A stretch of 42,630 bases of DNA, from NCBI GenBank assembly GCA_030430205.1, contig JAUIGE010000049.1, positions 1 to 42,630 on the forward strand. Reading direction: 5' to 3'. The position numbers and the translations under genes are program-made. This document shows positions 31,729 through 40,213 of this stretch, one piece after another. The notes beneath the pieces were generated by a model. That model was not told where the DNA came from. It saw nothing but the letters and a program-made list of their open reading frames with translations, and did no database searches. Numbering within the stretch: position 1 is the first letter of the stretch; every line of letters starts with the position of its first letter. This DNA comes from Bacteroidia bacterium. GTDB taxonomy: Bacteria; Bacteroidota; Bacteroidia; J057.

Positions 31729-33777
31729 ATGAACAAACTTCACAATTATATACAAGGAGCCTGGACTCTGGGCAACGGCCAGGGAAAAGCGCTGCACAAT
31801 GCCGTCACCGGCGACATCATCACCTATGCCACGACAGATGGCCTGGATTTCGCAGAAATCCTTCAATATGGCCGGGACAAAGGTGGGAAAGCCCTTCGGA
31901 AAATGACTTTCCAGGAGCGGGGCCTGATGCTCAAAGCGCTCGCGCTTCATCTCCACGAAAAGAGAAAAAGCTTTTATGAATTGAGCTACAAAACAGGTGC
32001 TACCAAGGTAGACAGCTGGATAGATATAGAAGGAGGCATCGGCAATTTGTTTGCAAATGCCAGTCTGCGCCGTCAGTTTCCTGACCAGCCTTACTATGTA
32101 GATGGCGAGCACGCCCGCCTTTCCAAAGAAGGAACCTTCATCGGTCATCACATCATGGTGCCCAAAAAGGGCGTGGCCGTGCATATCAATGCATTCAACT
32201 TCCCGATCTGGGGGATGTTGGAGAAATGCGCTGTCAACTGGCTGGCGGGTGTACCCGCAGTGGTCAAGCCCGCTACCATCACCAGCTTCCTGACGGAAGC
32301 CATGGCACGCGAGATCATCCAGTCAGGCATCCTGCCTGAAGGCGCGCTACAGCTCATCTGCGGTTCCGCAGGCGATATGCTCGACCATGTCGAGTCGCAG
32401 GATGTCGTCACCTTTACGGGCTCCGCCAGTACAGGCCGTATGCTGAAAGCGCATCCGCGCATCATTCAGGAGGCAGTGCCTTTCAATATGGAAGCGGATT
32501 CGCTGAACTGCGCCATATTGGGCGAAGATGCCGTGCCGGGCACGGATGAGTTTCATTTATTTATCAAAGAAGTGACAAGGGAGATGACGGTGAAATGTGG
32601 ACAAAAGTGTACCGCCATTCGCCGCATCATGGTACCAGAGAAGCTGGTAGAAGACGTTCAAATCGCTTTGGGACAATCCCTCTCAAAAATGACCATTGGC
32701 GACCCCAGCCTCAAAGAGGTGCGCATGGGCGCACTCGCAGGCCAGGAGCAGGTGAAAGAAGTAAAGGAACGGGTAGCAGAACTTACCCGCAACGCGGAAA
32801 TCGTCTATGGCGATTTTGGCGCGATAGAAGTGCTTGGCGCTGATGCCAGCAAAGGGGCTTTCATGAAGCCCATGCTGCTGCGTCAGGACAATCCTTTTGT
32901 GCATACAGAAGCCCATGATATCGAGGCCTTTGGGCCTGTGAGTACGATCATGCCCTACAAAAACCTCGATGAAGCCATCCAATTGGCCAATATGGGCAAA
33001 GGTTCCCTTTGCAGCTCTATCGCAACCTTTGACGATGAAATCGCCAGAGAATATATCCTGGGGGCTGCCAGCCACCATGGCCGCATCCTGGTCCTCAACC
33101 GCGAATCCGCGGTCGAAAGCACCGGACATGGCTCGCCTATGCCGATGCTTGTACATGGCGGCCCGGGCCGCGCAGGAGGGGGCGAAGAGATGGGCGGCGT
33201 ACGTGGCGTCAAGCATTATATGCAGCGCTGCGCCATCCAGGGCACCCCTACTACCCTTTCGCATGTCACCCAGGTATTCCAGCCCGGTGCCAAATACAAG
33301 GAAACACCTGTGCATCCTTTCCGCAAGCACTTTGAAGAATTGGAAATAGGCGAAACCGTTTTCACCCATAAGCATACCGTCACAGAAGCCGATATCGTCA
33401 ACTTTGCCAATGTGAGCGGCGACAATTTCTACGCCCACATGGACGCTACCTCCCTCGATGGGACGATATTTGAACAGCGCGTCGCACACGGATATTTCAT
33501 TTTATCCAAAGCTGCCGGTCTCTTCGTTGATCCGAAAAAAGGACCCGTCCTGCTCAATTACGGCCTGGAAGAATGCCGCTTTATCAAACCGGTTTACCCC
33601 GGTGCCACCATAGGCGTGAAGTTTACCGTCAAGGAAAAGGTCAATCAGGAGAAAAAAGATGAAGAAGATATCGCAAAAGGAATCGTCAAATTTTTTGTCG
33701 ATGTCTATGACGAAACCGGCGAAAGCGTAGCTGTAGCGACGATTTTGACGATGGTAAAGAAAATAAATCAGGAATAA
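31729..33777 (+). CDS. paaZ: Bifunctional oxepin-CoA hydrolase / semialdehyde dehydrogenase PaaZ
   Basis: This 682-residue fusion has an N-terminal aldehyde dehydrogenase domain (catalytic Glu255 and Cys294, in NMEADSLN and CGQKCTA; these match E. coli Glu256 and Cys295) and a C-terminal MaoC-type (R)-hydratase domain from about 530 (Asp565 and His570 in SGDNFYAHMD, corresponding to Asp561/His566). It opens the oxepin-CoA ring and oxidises the aldehyde with NADP. Both active sites are intact, so the two-step reaction is expected to work without a separate dehydrogenase. Confidence 0.96.
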   Translation: MNKLHNYIQGAWTLGNGQGKALHNAVTGDIITYATTDGLDFAEILQYGRDKGGKALRKMTFQERGLMLKALALHLHEKRKSFYELSYKTGATKVDSWIDIEGGIGNLFANASLRRQFPDQPYYVDGEHARLSKEGTFIGHHIMVPKKGVAVHINAFNFPIWGMLEKCAVNWLAGVPAVVKPATITSFLTEAMAREIIQSGILPEGALQLICGSAGDMLDHVESQDVVTFTGSASTGRMLKAHPRIIQEAVPFNMEADSLNCAILGEDAVPGTDEFHLFIKEVTREMTVKCGQKCTAIRRIMVPEKLVEDVQIALGQSLSKMTIGDPSLKEVRMGALAGQEQVKEVKERVAELTRNAEIVYGDFGAIEVLGADASKGAFMKPMLLRQDNPFVHTEAHDIEAFGPVSTIMPYKNLDEAIQLANMGKGSLCSSIATFDDEIAREYILGAASHHGRILVLNRESAVESTGHGSPMPMLVHGGPGRAGGGEEMGGVRGVKHYMQRCAIQGTPTTLSHVTQVFQPGAKYKETPVHPFRKHFEELEIGETVFTHKHTVTEADIVNFANVSGDNFYAHMDATSLDGTIFEQRVAHGYFILSKAAGLFVDPKKGPVLLNYGLEECRFIKPVYPGATIGVKFTVKEKVNQEKKDEEDIAKGIVKFFVDVYDETGESVAVATILTMVKKINQE

Positions 33778-33782
33778 AGTTG

Positions 33783-33883
33783 TTTTGGGTTCTGAGTTTC
33801 GGGTTTCGTGTCCCCAGCACAACTTTACCCGAAACCCAAAACCCAAAACGCGAAACCCAAAACCCGAAACCCGAAACTCTCTT
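33783..33883. repeat. Inverted heptamer arrays between paaZ and the second crotonase
   Basis: The left arm is TTTTGGG, TTCTGAG, TTTCGGG, TTTCGTG (33783-33810). The right arm is CCCGAAA, CCCAAAA, CCCAAAA, CGCGAAA, CCCAAAA, CCCGAAA, CCCGAAA (33828-33876). It has the same units and layout as the paaD-paaG spacer and should form a comparable hairpin. It begins 5 bp after the paaZ stop and ends just before the next ATG. Confidence 0.92.
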
Positions 33884-33886
33884 CAA

Positions 33887-34654
33887 ATGAACAAACTCAA
33901 TCAGGGAGAAGTCTCCCTAGAAATAAAAAACGGCATTGCCACCATCACTTTTTTTCATCCTGCGCACAACTCTTTGCCGGGAGCATTATTGAAAAAACTG
34001 GCTGAGACCATCACAGCCACAGGCAGGCACGAAGACATTCGTGTCATCATCCTCAAAAGCGCCGGAGAGCGCAGCTTCTGTGCAGGTGCCAGCTTTGATG
34101 AGCTGATGAGCATAGAAGATTTTCCGAGCGGAAAACAATTCTTCCTGGGCTTTGCCCAGGTGATCAATGCATGTCGGACATGCCCCAAGCTTATCATTGG
34201 GCGCGTGCAGGGCAAGGCCGTAGGCGGAGGCGTTGGCGTCGCCTCAGCGGTAGATTATTGCTTTGCGACCAAGTACGCCTCGGTCAAGCTGAGTGAACTG
34301 GCCGTTGGCATAGGCCCCTTTGTGGTGGGCCCGGCTGTGGAGCGCAAGATCGGCACAGCCGCCATGTCACAGCTCGCCATCAACGCCACCGAATGGCAGC
34401 CCGCTGCCTGGGCAAAGGAAAAAGGCTTGTATGCCGAAGTCTTTGACTCGGTCGGGGAGATGGATGCAGCCATTGAGCAACTGGCTCAAAAACTGGTCGC
34501 TTCCAATCCCGAAGCCATGCGTCTGCTCAAGCAGATTTTCTGGCAGGGCACAGAGCATTGGGATGAATTGTTGGAAAAAAGGGCCGAAATGAGCGGGCAA
34601 TTGGTGCTTTCGGATTATGCGAAAAATGCGATTGGCAAGTTTAAAGGGAAATAA
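33887..34654 (+). CDS. Crotonase-family protein in the paa operon (PaaF position)
   Basis: This 255-residue protein has the crotonase fold (oxyanion-hole segments SFCAGASFDEL and QGKAVGGGVGVAS). By its place it may supply the missing PaaF hydratase. However, the first hydratase Glu (Glu144 in rat enoyl-CoA hydratase, GGGxEL) is Gly117 here, while the second is kept (Glu137 in KLSELAVGIGP). A standard hydratase needs both; isomerases use one. It therefore may be an isomerase or a divergent enzyme. The ATG at 33887 is chosen; the frame open from 33785 merely reads the heptamer array. I withhold a gene symbol. Confidence 0.85.
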   Translation: MNKLNQGEVSLEIKNGIATITFFHPAHNSLPGALLKKLAETITATGRHEDIRVIILKSAGERSFCAGASFDELMSIEDFPSGKQFFLGFAQVINACRTCPKLIIGRVQGKAVGGGVGVASAVDYCFATKYASVKLSELAVGIGPFVVGPAVERKIGTAAMSQLAINATEWQPAAWAKEKGLYAEVFDSVGEMDAAIEQLAQKLVASNPEAMRLLKQIFWQGTEHWDELLEKRAEMSGQLVLSDYAKNAIGKFKGK

Positions 34655-34690
34655 TAAGCCTTATTTTATGTATATATGAAAGAGTTGGAT

Positions 34691-34716
34691 TAGTTTCGGT
34701 TATCAGTCCGAAACTA
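34691..34716 (+). terminator. Hairpin after the paa operon
   Basis: TAGTTTCGG and CCGAAACTA are perfect complements around an 8-nt loop. It lies 36 bp after the last paa gene. No long T-run follows, so it may be an mRNA-end structure or repeat remnant (it shares the TTTCGG/CCGAAA units of the heptamers). Confidence 0.45.
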
Positions 34717-34816
34717 AAACCCAGAATTGAATAATGATTCGGATTTACCGTCTCAATTGGCTACCTTTCTATTCAAGTTAGCCTATCAATTCCTAGCCAT
34801 TTCATTCCACCAACTC

Positions 34817-37525
34817 ATGAAAAAATTATTAACAAGCCTACTTCTGCTGCTCTTACTCACAGGAAGCTATGGGCAACTTTCGGTTGATTGGCATAGTGAG
34901 ATTCATGGCTCTGATTTAAATAACAATGCCGACAACGTCAAATACGTTGGATCGATTACCGATTCTACAGGCAATATGTATGTAGTATTACAGCCCCATA
35001 TCCCTACCTTTGACACTACCTATTTTATGAAATTCGACCCTGAGGGTATTTTGCAATATAGTGTAGTTATCTCTGACTCTGTAAACGGCATTGGATCTCC
35101 ATTTACTCTTTTTTTTTCAGTAGATAACAATTTAATTCTTGCCTATGAAGAATATGGTCATGGTACAATTACTAAAGTAAATCCTTCCAATGGCTCTATT
35201 TTTTGGTCAACAAAATTGCCTTTCCCAGTGTATGCGGGGCATTATTTCTATGATATTAAATTAGGGCCAGCCAATAATATTTGGGCGCTGGTTGGATTTT
35301 ATCCAGGACCTCAATCACCTTATGAATTTTGGTTTGCAAAAATTGACCAAAATGGAGTAGTCCTGAATACCTTTCTTCCTCCTTCACGTGGCTATTATTC
35401 AGATATTTACAATTTTCATTTTAACTCTGTAGATGATATTATCTACATACAAATTGATGGGGATTCTATATGGCCTCCTGGCCCCTCTTATAGCTCATTG
35501 GTAAAAATTGATTCATCGGGGTCCACTATCAAGGATTCCGTTCTATTTCCTCAAGGCAAAGAAACCTATCTTCATAGTACCTTTGATCATTCTGAAAATA
35601 TCATACTTTCGGGAGGCACTTTGTCTCCAAATGCATTTAGCCTTAAAAAATTTGATTCCAATTTCAATGTCCTTTGGCACAAAACTGAAAACCTGGGATA
35701 CTCGGCATACGGAAAGGCTAAAGTAGATGATAACAACAATATCTATATTTATGGAAGCAGGAATTACAGGGACCTGGGGCCAAATGATGCATTTTTGAGT
35801 AAATATGATTCTGCTGGAAATAAACTATGGCAGTATAATCACCCCGACGTCCACAATGAAGATGAATGGGTCCGGGATTTTTTTATTGGGAAAGACAACA
35901 ATCTTTATCTTTTCTGTTCTATTGATTCTGCCGGATTAACCTATTGGTATTCTGTTATTAAACTGGATACAATGGGAAATGTAAAGGATCATTGGATTGA
36001 AGACCTTGATGGGTATCGGGTTCTCAGCCAAAATAATTCTATTCACTATTTGGAGTCTAATGACTTTATAATTGCGGATAATGGATTTTCTTCCAATCCT
36101 GTTTATTATTATGCATCGATCATAAAACTGTGTACAGATAGCTGTAAATTTAATGTATCTGGTACCGTGTATTTTGATGGTGATGCTAATTGCATGCAAG
36201 GCGGATCAGAGCCTGGCTTAGCGGGCAGAATTCTTAGCATTGATCCTGGAAATCATTATACAGTAAGTGATGCCGATGGCCAATTTCACTTTCGCCTACC
36301 CCATGGCTCATATAATCTAACACAATCTGTACCCCCTAATTGGTCTATTACTTGTCCGACAAATGGCCATTCCTTTTCTCTTAATTCCATCGATACCACT
36401 GAATTAGGGATAATGATGGGTACCTCTATTCCTCCTAATACCAGAGATTTAAGTGTTGGGATCACAGCTACACATTCCTGGCTCAGAAACGATCAGCGTC
36501 ACAGTATCAGGTACAAAAATCAAGGCTCCCAAGTTGAGTCTGGCCAAGTCATTGTCACGTTAGACACCGTATTTGATTATTTGAATGCAGCCCCAAACCC
36601 GGCAACCATTTCTGGAAATCAATATTTCTTCAATTACGCCAATTTGTTACCAGGCGATGATGGGGTGATTAACATTGAAACAAAACTGGACTCTACAGCT
36701 CCTCATTTCTATAGATTCGGCAATTCTGTTGAAATTTTCCCTAACACGAATGATGTCGATATTTCTAATAATAGCGATTTCGATTCGGCACTTGTGATCA
36801 ACTCTATTGTGTTTAGGATGGGATTGCCAGAGTGGCACACACAAACGGTGCAACCTGGTATTTTTGAGGAAAAGCGAGTGATAACTCAAGCGGATAGCAT
36901 CCTTGTATATTCCTTAAAGTTTATCAATCCCTATGATAGGGAGATAGAAGACTTGATCATACGAGACACCATCAGTGAATTCCTTGATTTGACAACCTTA
37001 GATGTCATCAGTTCTAGTCATGCATATCAATTAGACATTCTCCCCAATAGGATTGCCCAGTGGACCTTGAAGGATATTCATTTATCCTCTGCTTATACAG
37101 ACTTTCCAGGAGGATTAGGCTACCTTAAATTTAGGATAAAGCTCTCACCCCAAATTATCTCTGGAGATGAAATCAAAAACCGAGCAGTTTTCTACTATGA
37201 TTATGGGCTTCCACATCACACCAATTCAACAACCCGTGAGTATTTTCAAAGAGGAGCTTCGATTGCAAAAGATATTCAAAATTCAGGCATTAAGATTTAT
37301 CCCAATCCTTCTGATGACATAATTTTTATCCAAACCACAGATCCCTCCATCATCTTACAACAAATTGTTTTATATGATACCCAGGGAAATCAATTGGATG
37401 TCATCAACGGGTCAGCTCAGACCAATTCTATTTCTGTAAAGCACCTGATACCAGGAGTTTACCTATTGAAAATTGAGTTTGACGAGACGTTTTATTTCAG
37501 GAAGTTTATCAAAGTATCCCCCTAA
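34817..37525 (+). CDS. Large secreted protein with DUF7619-like and T9SS sorting domains
   Basis: The protein is about 902 residues from the ATG at 34817, which begins a clear signal peptide (MKKLLTSLLLLLLLTGSYGQ). The frame open from a TTG at 34727 is not a believable start. Residues up to about 430 form a beta-propeller-like, SBBP-type repeat body (KFDPEG, KVNPSNGSI, KIDQNG, KIDSSG, KFDSN, KYDSAGNKLW, KLDTMGN). An SdrD/carboxypeptidase-like module follows (GTVYFDGDANCMQGG...PHGSYNLTQ), then a DUF7619-like beta domain and finally a T9SS sorting domain (IKIYPNPSDDIIFIQT...GVYLLKIEF). Composition is clearly more AT-rich than the flanking paa genes. It is convergent with the desaturase (4-bp overlap of stops). 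Its surface function is unknown. Confidence 0.88.
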   Translation: MKKLLTSLLLLLLLTGSYGQLSVDWHSEIHGSDLNNNADNVKYVGSITDSTGNMYVVLQPHIPTFDTTYFMKFDPEGILQYSVVISDSVNGIGSPFTLFFSVDNNLILAYEEYGHGTITKVNPSNGSIFWSTKLPFPVYAGHYFYDIKLGPANNIWALVGFYPGPQSPYEFWFAKIDQNGVVLNTFLPPSRGYYSDIYNFHFNSVDDIIYIQIDGDSIWPPGPSYSSLVKIDSSGSTIKDSVLFPQGKETYLHSTFDHSENIILSGGTLSPNAFSLKKFDSNFNVLWHKTENLGYSAYGKAKVDDNNNIYIYGSRNYRDLGPNDAFLSKYDSAGNKLWQYNHPDVHNEDEWVRDFFIGKDNNLYLFCSIDSAGLTYWYSVIKLDTMGNVKDHWIEDLDGYRVLSQNNSIHYLESNDFIIADNGFSSNPVYYYASIIKLCTDSCKFNVSGTVYFDGDANCMQGGSEPGLAGRILSIDPGNHYTVSDADGQFHFRLPHGSYNLTQSVPPNWSITCPTNGHSFSLNSIDTTELGIMMGTSIPPNTRDLSVGITATHSWLRNDQRHSIRYKNQGSQVESGQVIVTLDTVFDYLNAAPNPATISGNQYFFNYANLLPGDDGVINIETKLDSTAPHFYRFGNSVEIFPNTNDVDISNNSDFDSALVINSIVFRMGLPEWHTQTVQPGIFEEKRVITQADSILVYSLKFINPYDREIEDLIIRDTISEFLDLTTLDVISSSHAYQLDILPNRIAQWTLKDIHLSSAYTDFPGGLGYLKFRIKLSPQIISGDEIKNRAVFYYDYGLPHHTNSTTREYFQRGASIAKDIQNSGIKIYPNPSDDIIFIQTTDPSIILQQIVLYDTQGNQLDVINGSAQTNSISVKHLIPGVYLLKIEFDETFYFRKFIKVSP

Positions 37526-38640
37526 GCCGCGACGGCTTCTCTTTCCTTTTCAGGCTCTGAAACCGGATTCCCAAATGCTTTCAGCGTGCGGAAGTGAGAA
37601 GCCACTGCCTGTCCCAATTTGGGATGAAGGTGATAAGGCAAGCCGCATTCTTCTGCGGTTTCTTTGACGATTTTGGCGATATGCTTATAGTGCACATGGC
37701 AGATATTGGGGAAGAGGTGGTGTTCGATCTGAAAATTCAATCCTCCCACATACCAGGTGATAAAGCGGTTTTTAGGTGCAAAATCAGCGGTTGTCTTCAG
37801 CTGGTGGATAGCCCAGGTATTCTCCATATCACCGGTTGTTACCGGTGTGAAGTGCTCGGGTCCTTCTACCACATGCGCCAATTGAAAAATAACCGTGATA
37901 TAAATCCCGGCGATCAGGTGCATCAGCAAAAATCCACCAATAACGATGCCTACAGGTACCCCCAGCATCATAGGCAAAGCCAGAACGTAGAAATAATAAA
38001 CCGCCCGGCTGATGATCAGAATGAACATCTCCTTCCTCAGGTTGAAGCCATTCTTTTCGGCCATGCCATTATTTTTATAATCTTTCCACTGCTCAAAGTC
38101 CTTGGTCAAAACCCATGTAATGGTAGCCAAACCATACAGCAGAACAGCATAAATATGCTGAAAACGGTGATGGGGCTTCAGTTTGCCATGTGGCGACAAA
38201 CGCAGGAAAGGCTTGTCCTCTATATCTTCATCCATCTCATAGATATTGGTATAGCTATGGTGAAGGACATTGTGCTGTATTCTCCAGGTGAAAATACTTC
38301 CTCCTACCAGGTTGAGCGTATAGCCCCAAAAGTCATTTACCCATTTTTTGCTTGAGTAAGAGCCATGGTTGGCGTCATGCATAATGGAAAAACCGATTCC
38401 GGCCATTCCAAAACCCATCACGCAGTACAGCAAGATGCCCACCCATGCAGGAAAAACCTGTGCCAGCATCAGCGCATAAGGCACAAAGTAAATGGCCAGC
38501 ATGGCCACCGTTTTCACATACATATGTGTATTTGCTGTTTTATCTATACCGTTATCTTTGAAATAGCCATTGACGCGCTTTCTCAGCGTACGGTAAAAAT
38601 TTTCGGGGTCTTTCGACGCAAATTTTACTGTTGGAATCAT
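37522..38640 (-). CDS. Membrane fatty acid desaturase (paralogue 1)
   Basis: This 372-residue acyl-lipid/acyl-CoA desaturase of the linoleoyl-CoA (FADS/DesA3-like) group carries three His boxes: HDANHGSY, HNVLHHSYTN, and QIEHHLFP, with several membrane segments between. The di-iron centre inserts a cis double bond into fatty acyl chains, adjusting membrane fluidity. The sister gene at 40827-41951 is close in sequence along its length, so the two are likely duplicates. A TACCTTTG box upstream (38691-38684, minus strand) is a likely -7 element. There is no N-terminal cytochrome b5 domain, so it needs an external electron donor. Confidence 0.92.
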   Translation of the reverse strand: MIPTVKFASKDPENFYRTLRKRVNGYFKDNGIDKTANTHMYVKTVAMLAIYFVPYALMLAQVFPAWVGILLYCVMGFGMAGIGFSIMHDANHGSYSSKKWVNDFWGYTLNLVGGSIFTWRIQHNVLHHSYTNIYEMDEDIEDKPFLRLSPHGKLKPHHRFQHIYAVLLYGLATITWVLTKDFEQWKDYKNNGMAEKNGFNLRKEMFILIISRAVYYFYVLALPMMLGVPVGIVIGGFLLMHLIAGIYITVIFQLAHVVEGPEHFTPVTTGDMENTWAIHQLKTTADFAPKNRFITWYVGGLNFQIEHHLFPNICHVHYKHIAKIVKETAEECGLPYHLHPKLGQAVASHFRTLKAFGNPVSEPEKEREAVAA

Positions 38641-38683
38641 AAAGTATACAATAAAATGATTTAATACTTTTCGTTAAACGCGG

Positions 38684-38691
38684 CAAAGGTA
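38684..38691 (-). promoter_or_regulatory. Probable -7 box for desaturase 1
   Basis: On the minus strand, 38691-38684 is TACCTTTG, matching TAnnTTTG, 43 bp upstream of the start codon at 38640. No good TTTG is seen at the usual -33 distance. Confidence 0.45.
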
Positions 38692-38723
38692 CAAATAACT
38701 GAAGCCTTTTACATGATTAATGT

Positions 38724-38758
38724 CAGTCCCCAGTCCCGCCTCTCGCCTCTCAATCCCC
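38724..38758. repeat. Heptamer array overlapping the end of the rlmI-like gene
   Basis: Five 7-mers in register: CAGTCCC, CAGTCCC, GCCTCTC, GCCTCTC, AATCCCC. The methyltransferase stop codon (38750-38752, minus strand) and its last codons lie within these units. Confidence 0.85.
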
Positions 38759-39940
38759 CACATACAACACAAACCCTTTCAAATATTCCCCCTCCGGATG
38801 ATAAATACTGATGGGGTGGTCTGCCGGTTGATGTAACTGATGAAGGATGCGAATGTTGCGATGGGCCAGAGCAGCGGCAGAAAAAACCGTTTCACGGAAA
38901 TCTTTTTTGCTGATCACCTGCGAGCAGGAAAAGGTAAAGACAATGCCTCCATCTGTTATTTTTTCAAATGCACGCTGGTTTATTCGCCTGTATCCTTTCA
39001 GGGCATTGTTTCTTGCTCCCCGGTGCTTGGCAAAGGCCGGAGGGTCCAGTACGATCAGGTCGTACGCATCTTTTTCCATTCCATCGAGAAACCTGAGGGC
39101 ATCCTCAGTCAGCGTCTGATGGGGCGCATCCTCGCCAAAATTGATCGCAATATGCTCATCTATGCTGTCTGCGACACGCTTGGAAATCTCCACGCTGTCT
39201 ACAGACAGCGCGCCTCCCGCCATCGCAAAGACGGAAAATCCGCCTGTATATGCGAAAGTGTTCAGCACTTTCCTTCCCTGGCTATACTGCGCCAGCAGTT
39301 TGCGGTTTTCCCTTTGGTCCACAAAAAAGCCTGTCTTTTGGCCATCCTCAAAATCGACCACAAAGCGGAAGCCGCTTTCCTTCACCTCCACCTTTCCGGC
39401 TTCGCCGTACAAAAAGCCATTTTCATAATCGGGAAATTCCCGAAGGTTGAGCACTGACTTGCTCTTGTCATAAACCGCCTTGAGGCGGCCTCCTAGCACA
39501 GCCAGCAGCGCCTGGGTGATGGCCTCTCGGGCCAGAAACATGCCCACATCGTGGGCCTGAAGCACGACTACGCCTGCGTAGTAGTCCAGGATCAGGCCGG
39601 GAAGGCCGTCGCCTTCACCATGCAGCAGACGAAAACAAGTTGTTTCAGGATGATCGAGGAGCCCAAGAGCGGCCCGCAGGGCCAGGGCATTGGCGATCTT
39701 TTGCTGCCAGAAGGCAGCGTCTATAGCCACATCAGCAAAGCTGATGATGCGGAGAGCGATGGAACCATTTTGGTAATGGCCTGTTCCCAGAAATTCGTTT
39801 TTATTCGAAAAAACGCTTGCAATTTCTCCCTGGCTGAGGCTTCCCTCAATCTCTTTGATTGCCCCTGAAAATACCCAGGGGTGAAAGCGCTTCAAGGAAG
39901 CTTCTTTGCCCGATTTCAGGATTATGCGTGTGTAATTCAT
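38750..39940 (-). CDS. rlmI: RlmI-type 23S rRNA (cytosine) methyltransferase
   Basis: This 396-residue protein has a PUA domain at the N-terminus (LKSGKEASLKRFHPWVFSGAI) and a Rossmann methyltransferase core: VLNTFAYTGGFSVFAMAGGA (SAM binding), VEISKRVADSIDEHIAINF, DLIVLDPPAFAKHR and the catalytic-type Cys in FTFSCSQVISKKDF. In E. coli RlmI makes m5C1962 in 23S rRNA; whether the target base is the same here is inferred. The last codons (VGD and stop) fall inside a heptamer repeat array, so the C-terminus was shaped by the repeat. Confidence 0.9.
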   Translation of the reverse strand: MNYTRIILKSGKEASLKRFHPWVFSGAIKEIEGSLSQGEIASVFSNKNEFLGTGHYQNGSIALRIISFADVAIDAAFWQQKIANALALRAALGLLDHPETTCFRLLHGEGDGLPGLILDYYAGVVVLQAHDVGMFLAREAITQALLAVLGGRLKAVYDKSKSVLNLREFPDYENGFLYGEAGKVEVKESGFRFVVDFEDGQKTGFFVDQRENRKLLAQYSQGRKVLNTFAYTGGFSVFAMAGGALSVDSVEISKRVADSIDEHIAINFGEDAPHQTLTEDALRFLDGMEKDAYDLIVLDPPAFAKHRGARNNALKGYRRINQRAFEKITDGGIVFTFSCSQVISKKDFRETVFSAAALAHRNIRILHQLHQPADHPISIYHPEGEYLKGFVLYVGD

Positions 39941-40213
39941 GCGCGTAAAGAAGCGGAATTATTGATAAAAATCCTTTACTTTGCAGCTAAATAAGAAAAG
40001 AACCCCTCACAGCGTTACTTATTCAGTTTGATGTCTTCTAAGGTTTTTATTTAGTTTTCTTCCTGGAATTTCTCTTGTTATTATTTTTTGTTTATTTATT
40101 TCCTCTGGCTCAATTTTATTCCTTTCTCTTTGATAATCACACTTTTAGAGCTTATCTGCTCATCCGTTCTATAGAGGAAAAGGATCGAAAACAAAGAAAA
40201 AAACTAAACTGAC

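Noticed and set aside
32683-33489. A 268-residue frame antisense to paaZ
   Set aside because: Shadow of the paaZ dehydrogenase and hydratase domains; no plausible product.
33785-33886. N-terminal extension of the second crotonase
   Set aside because: The extension translates only the heptamer array (RNPKPKTRNPKPETRN) and has no homology; the start is at 33887.
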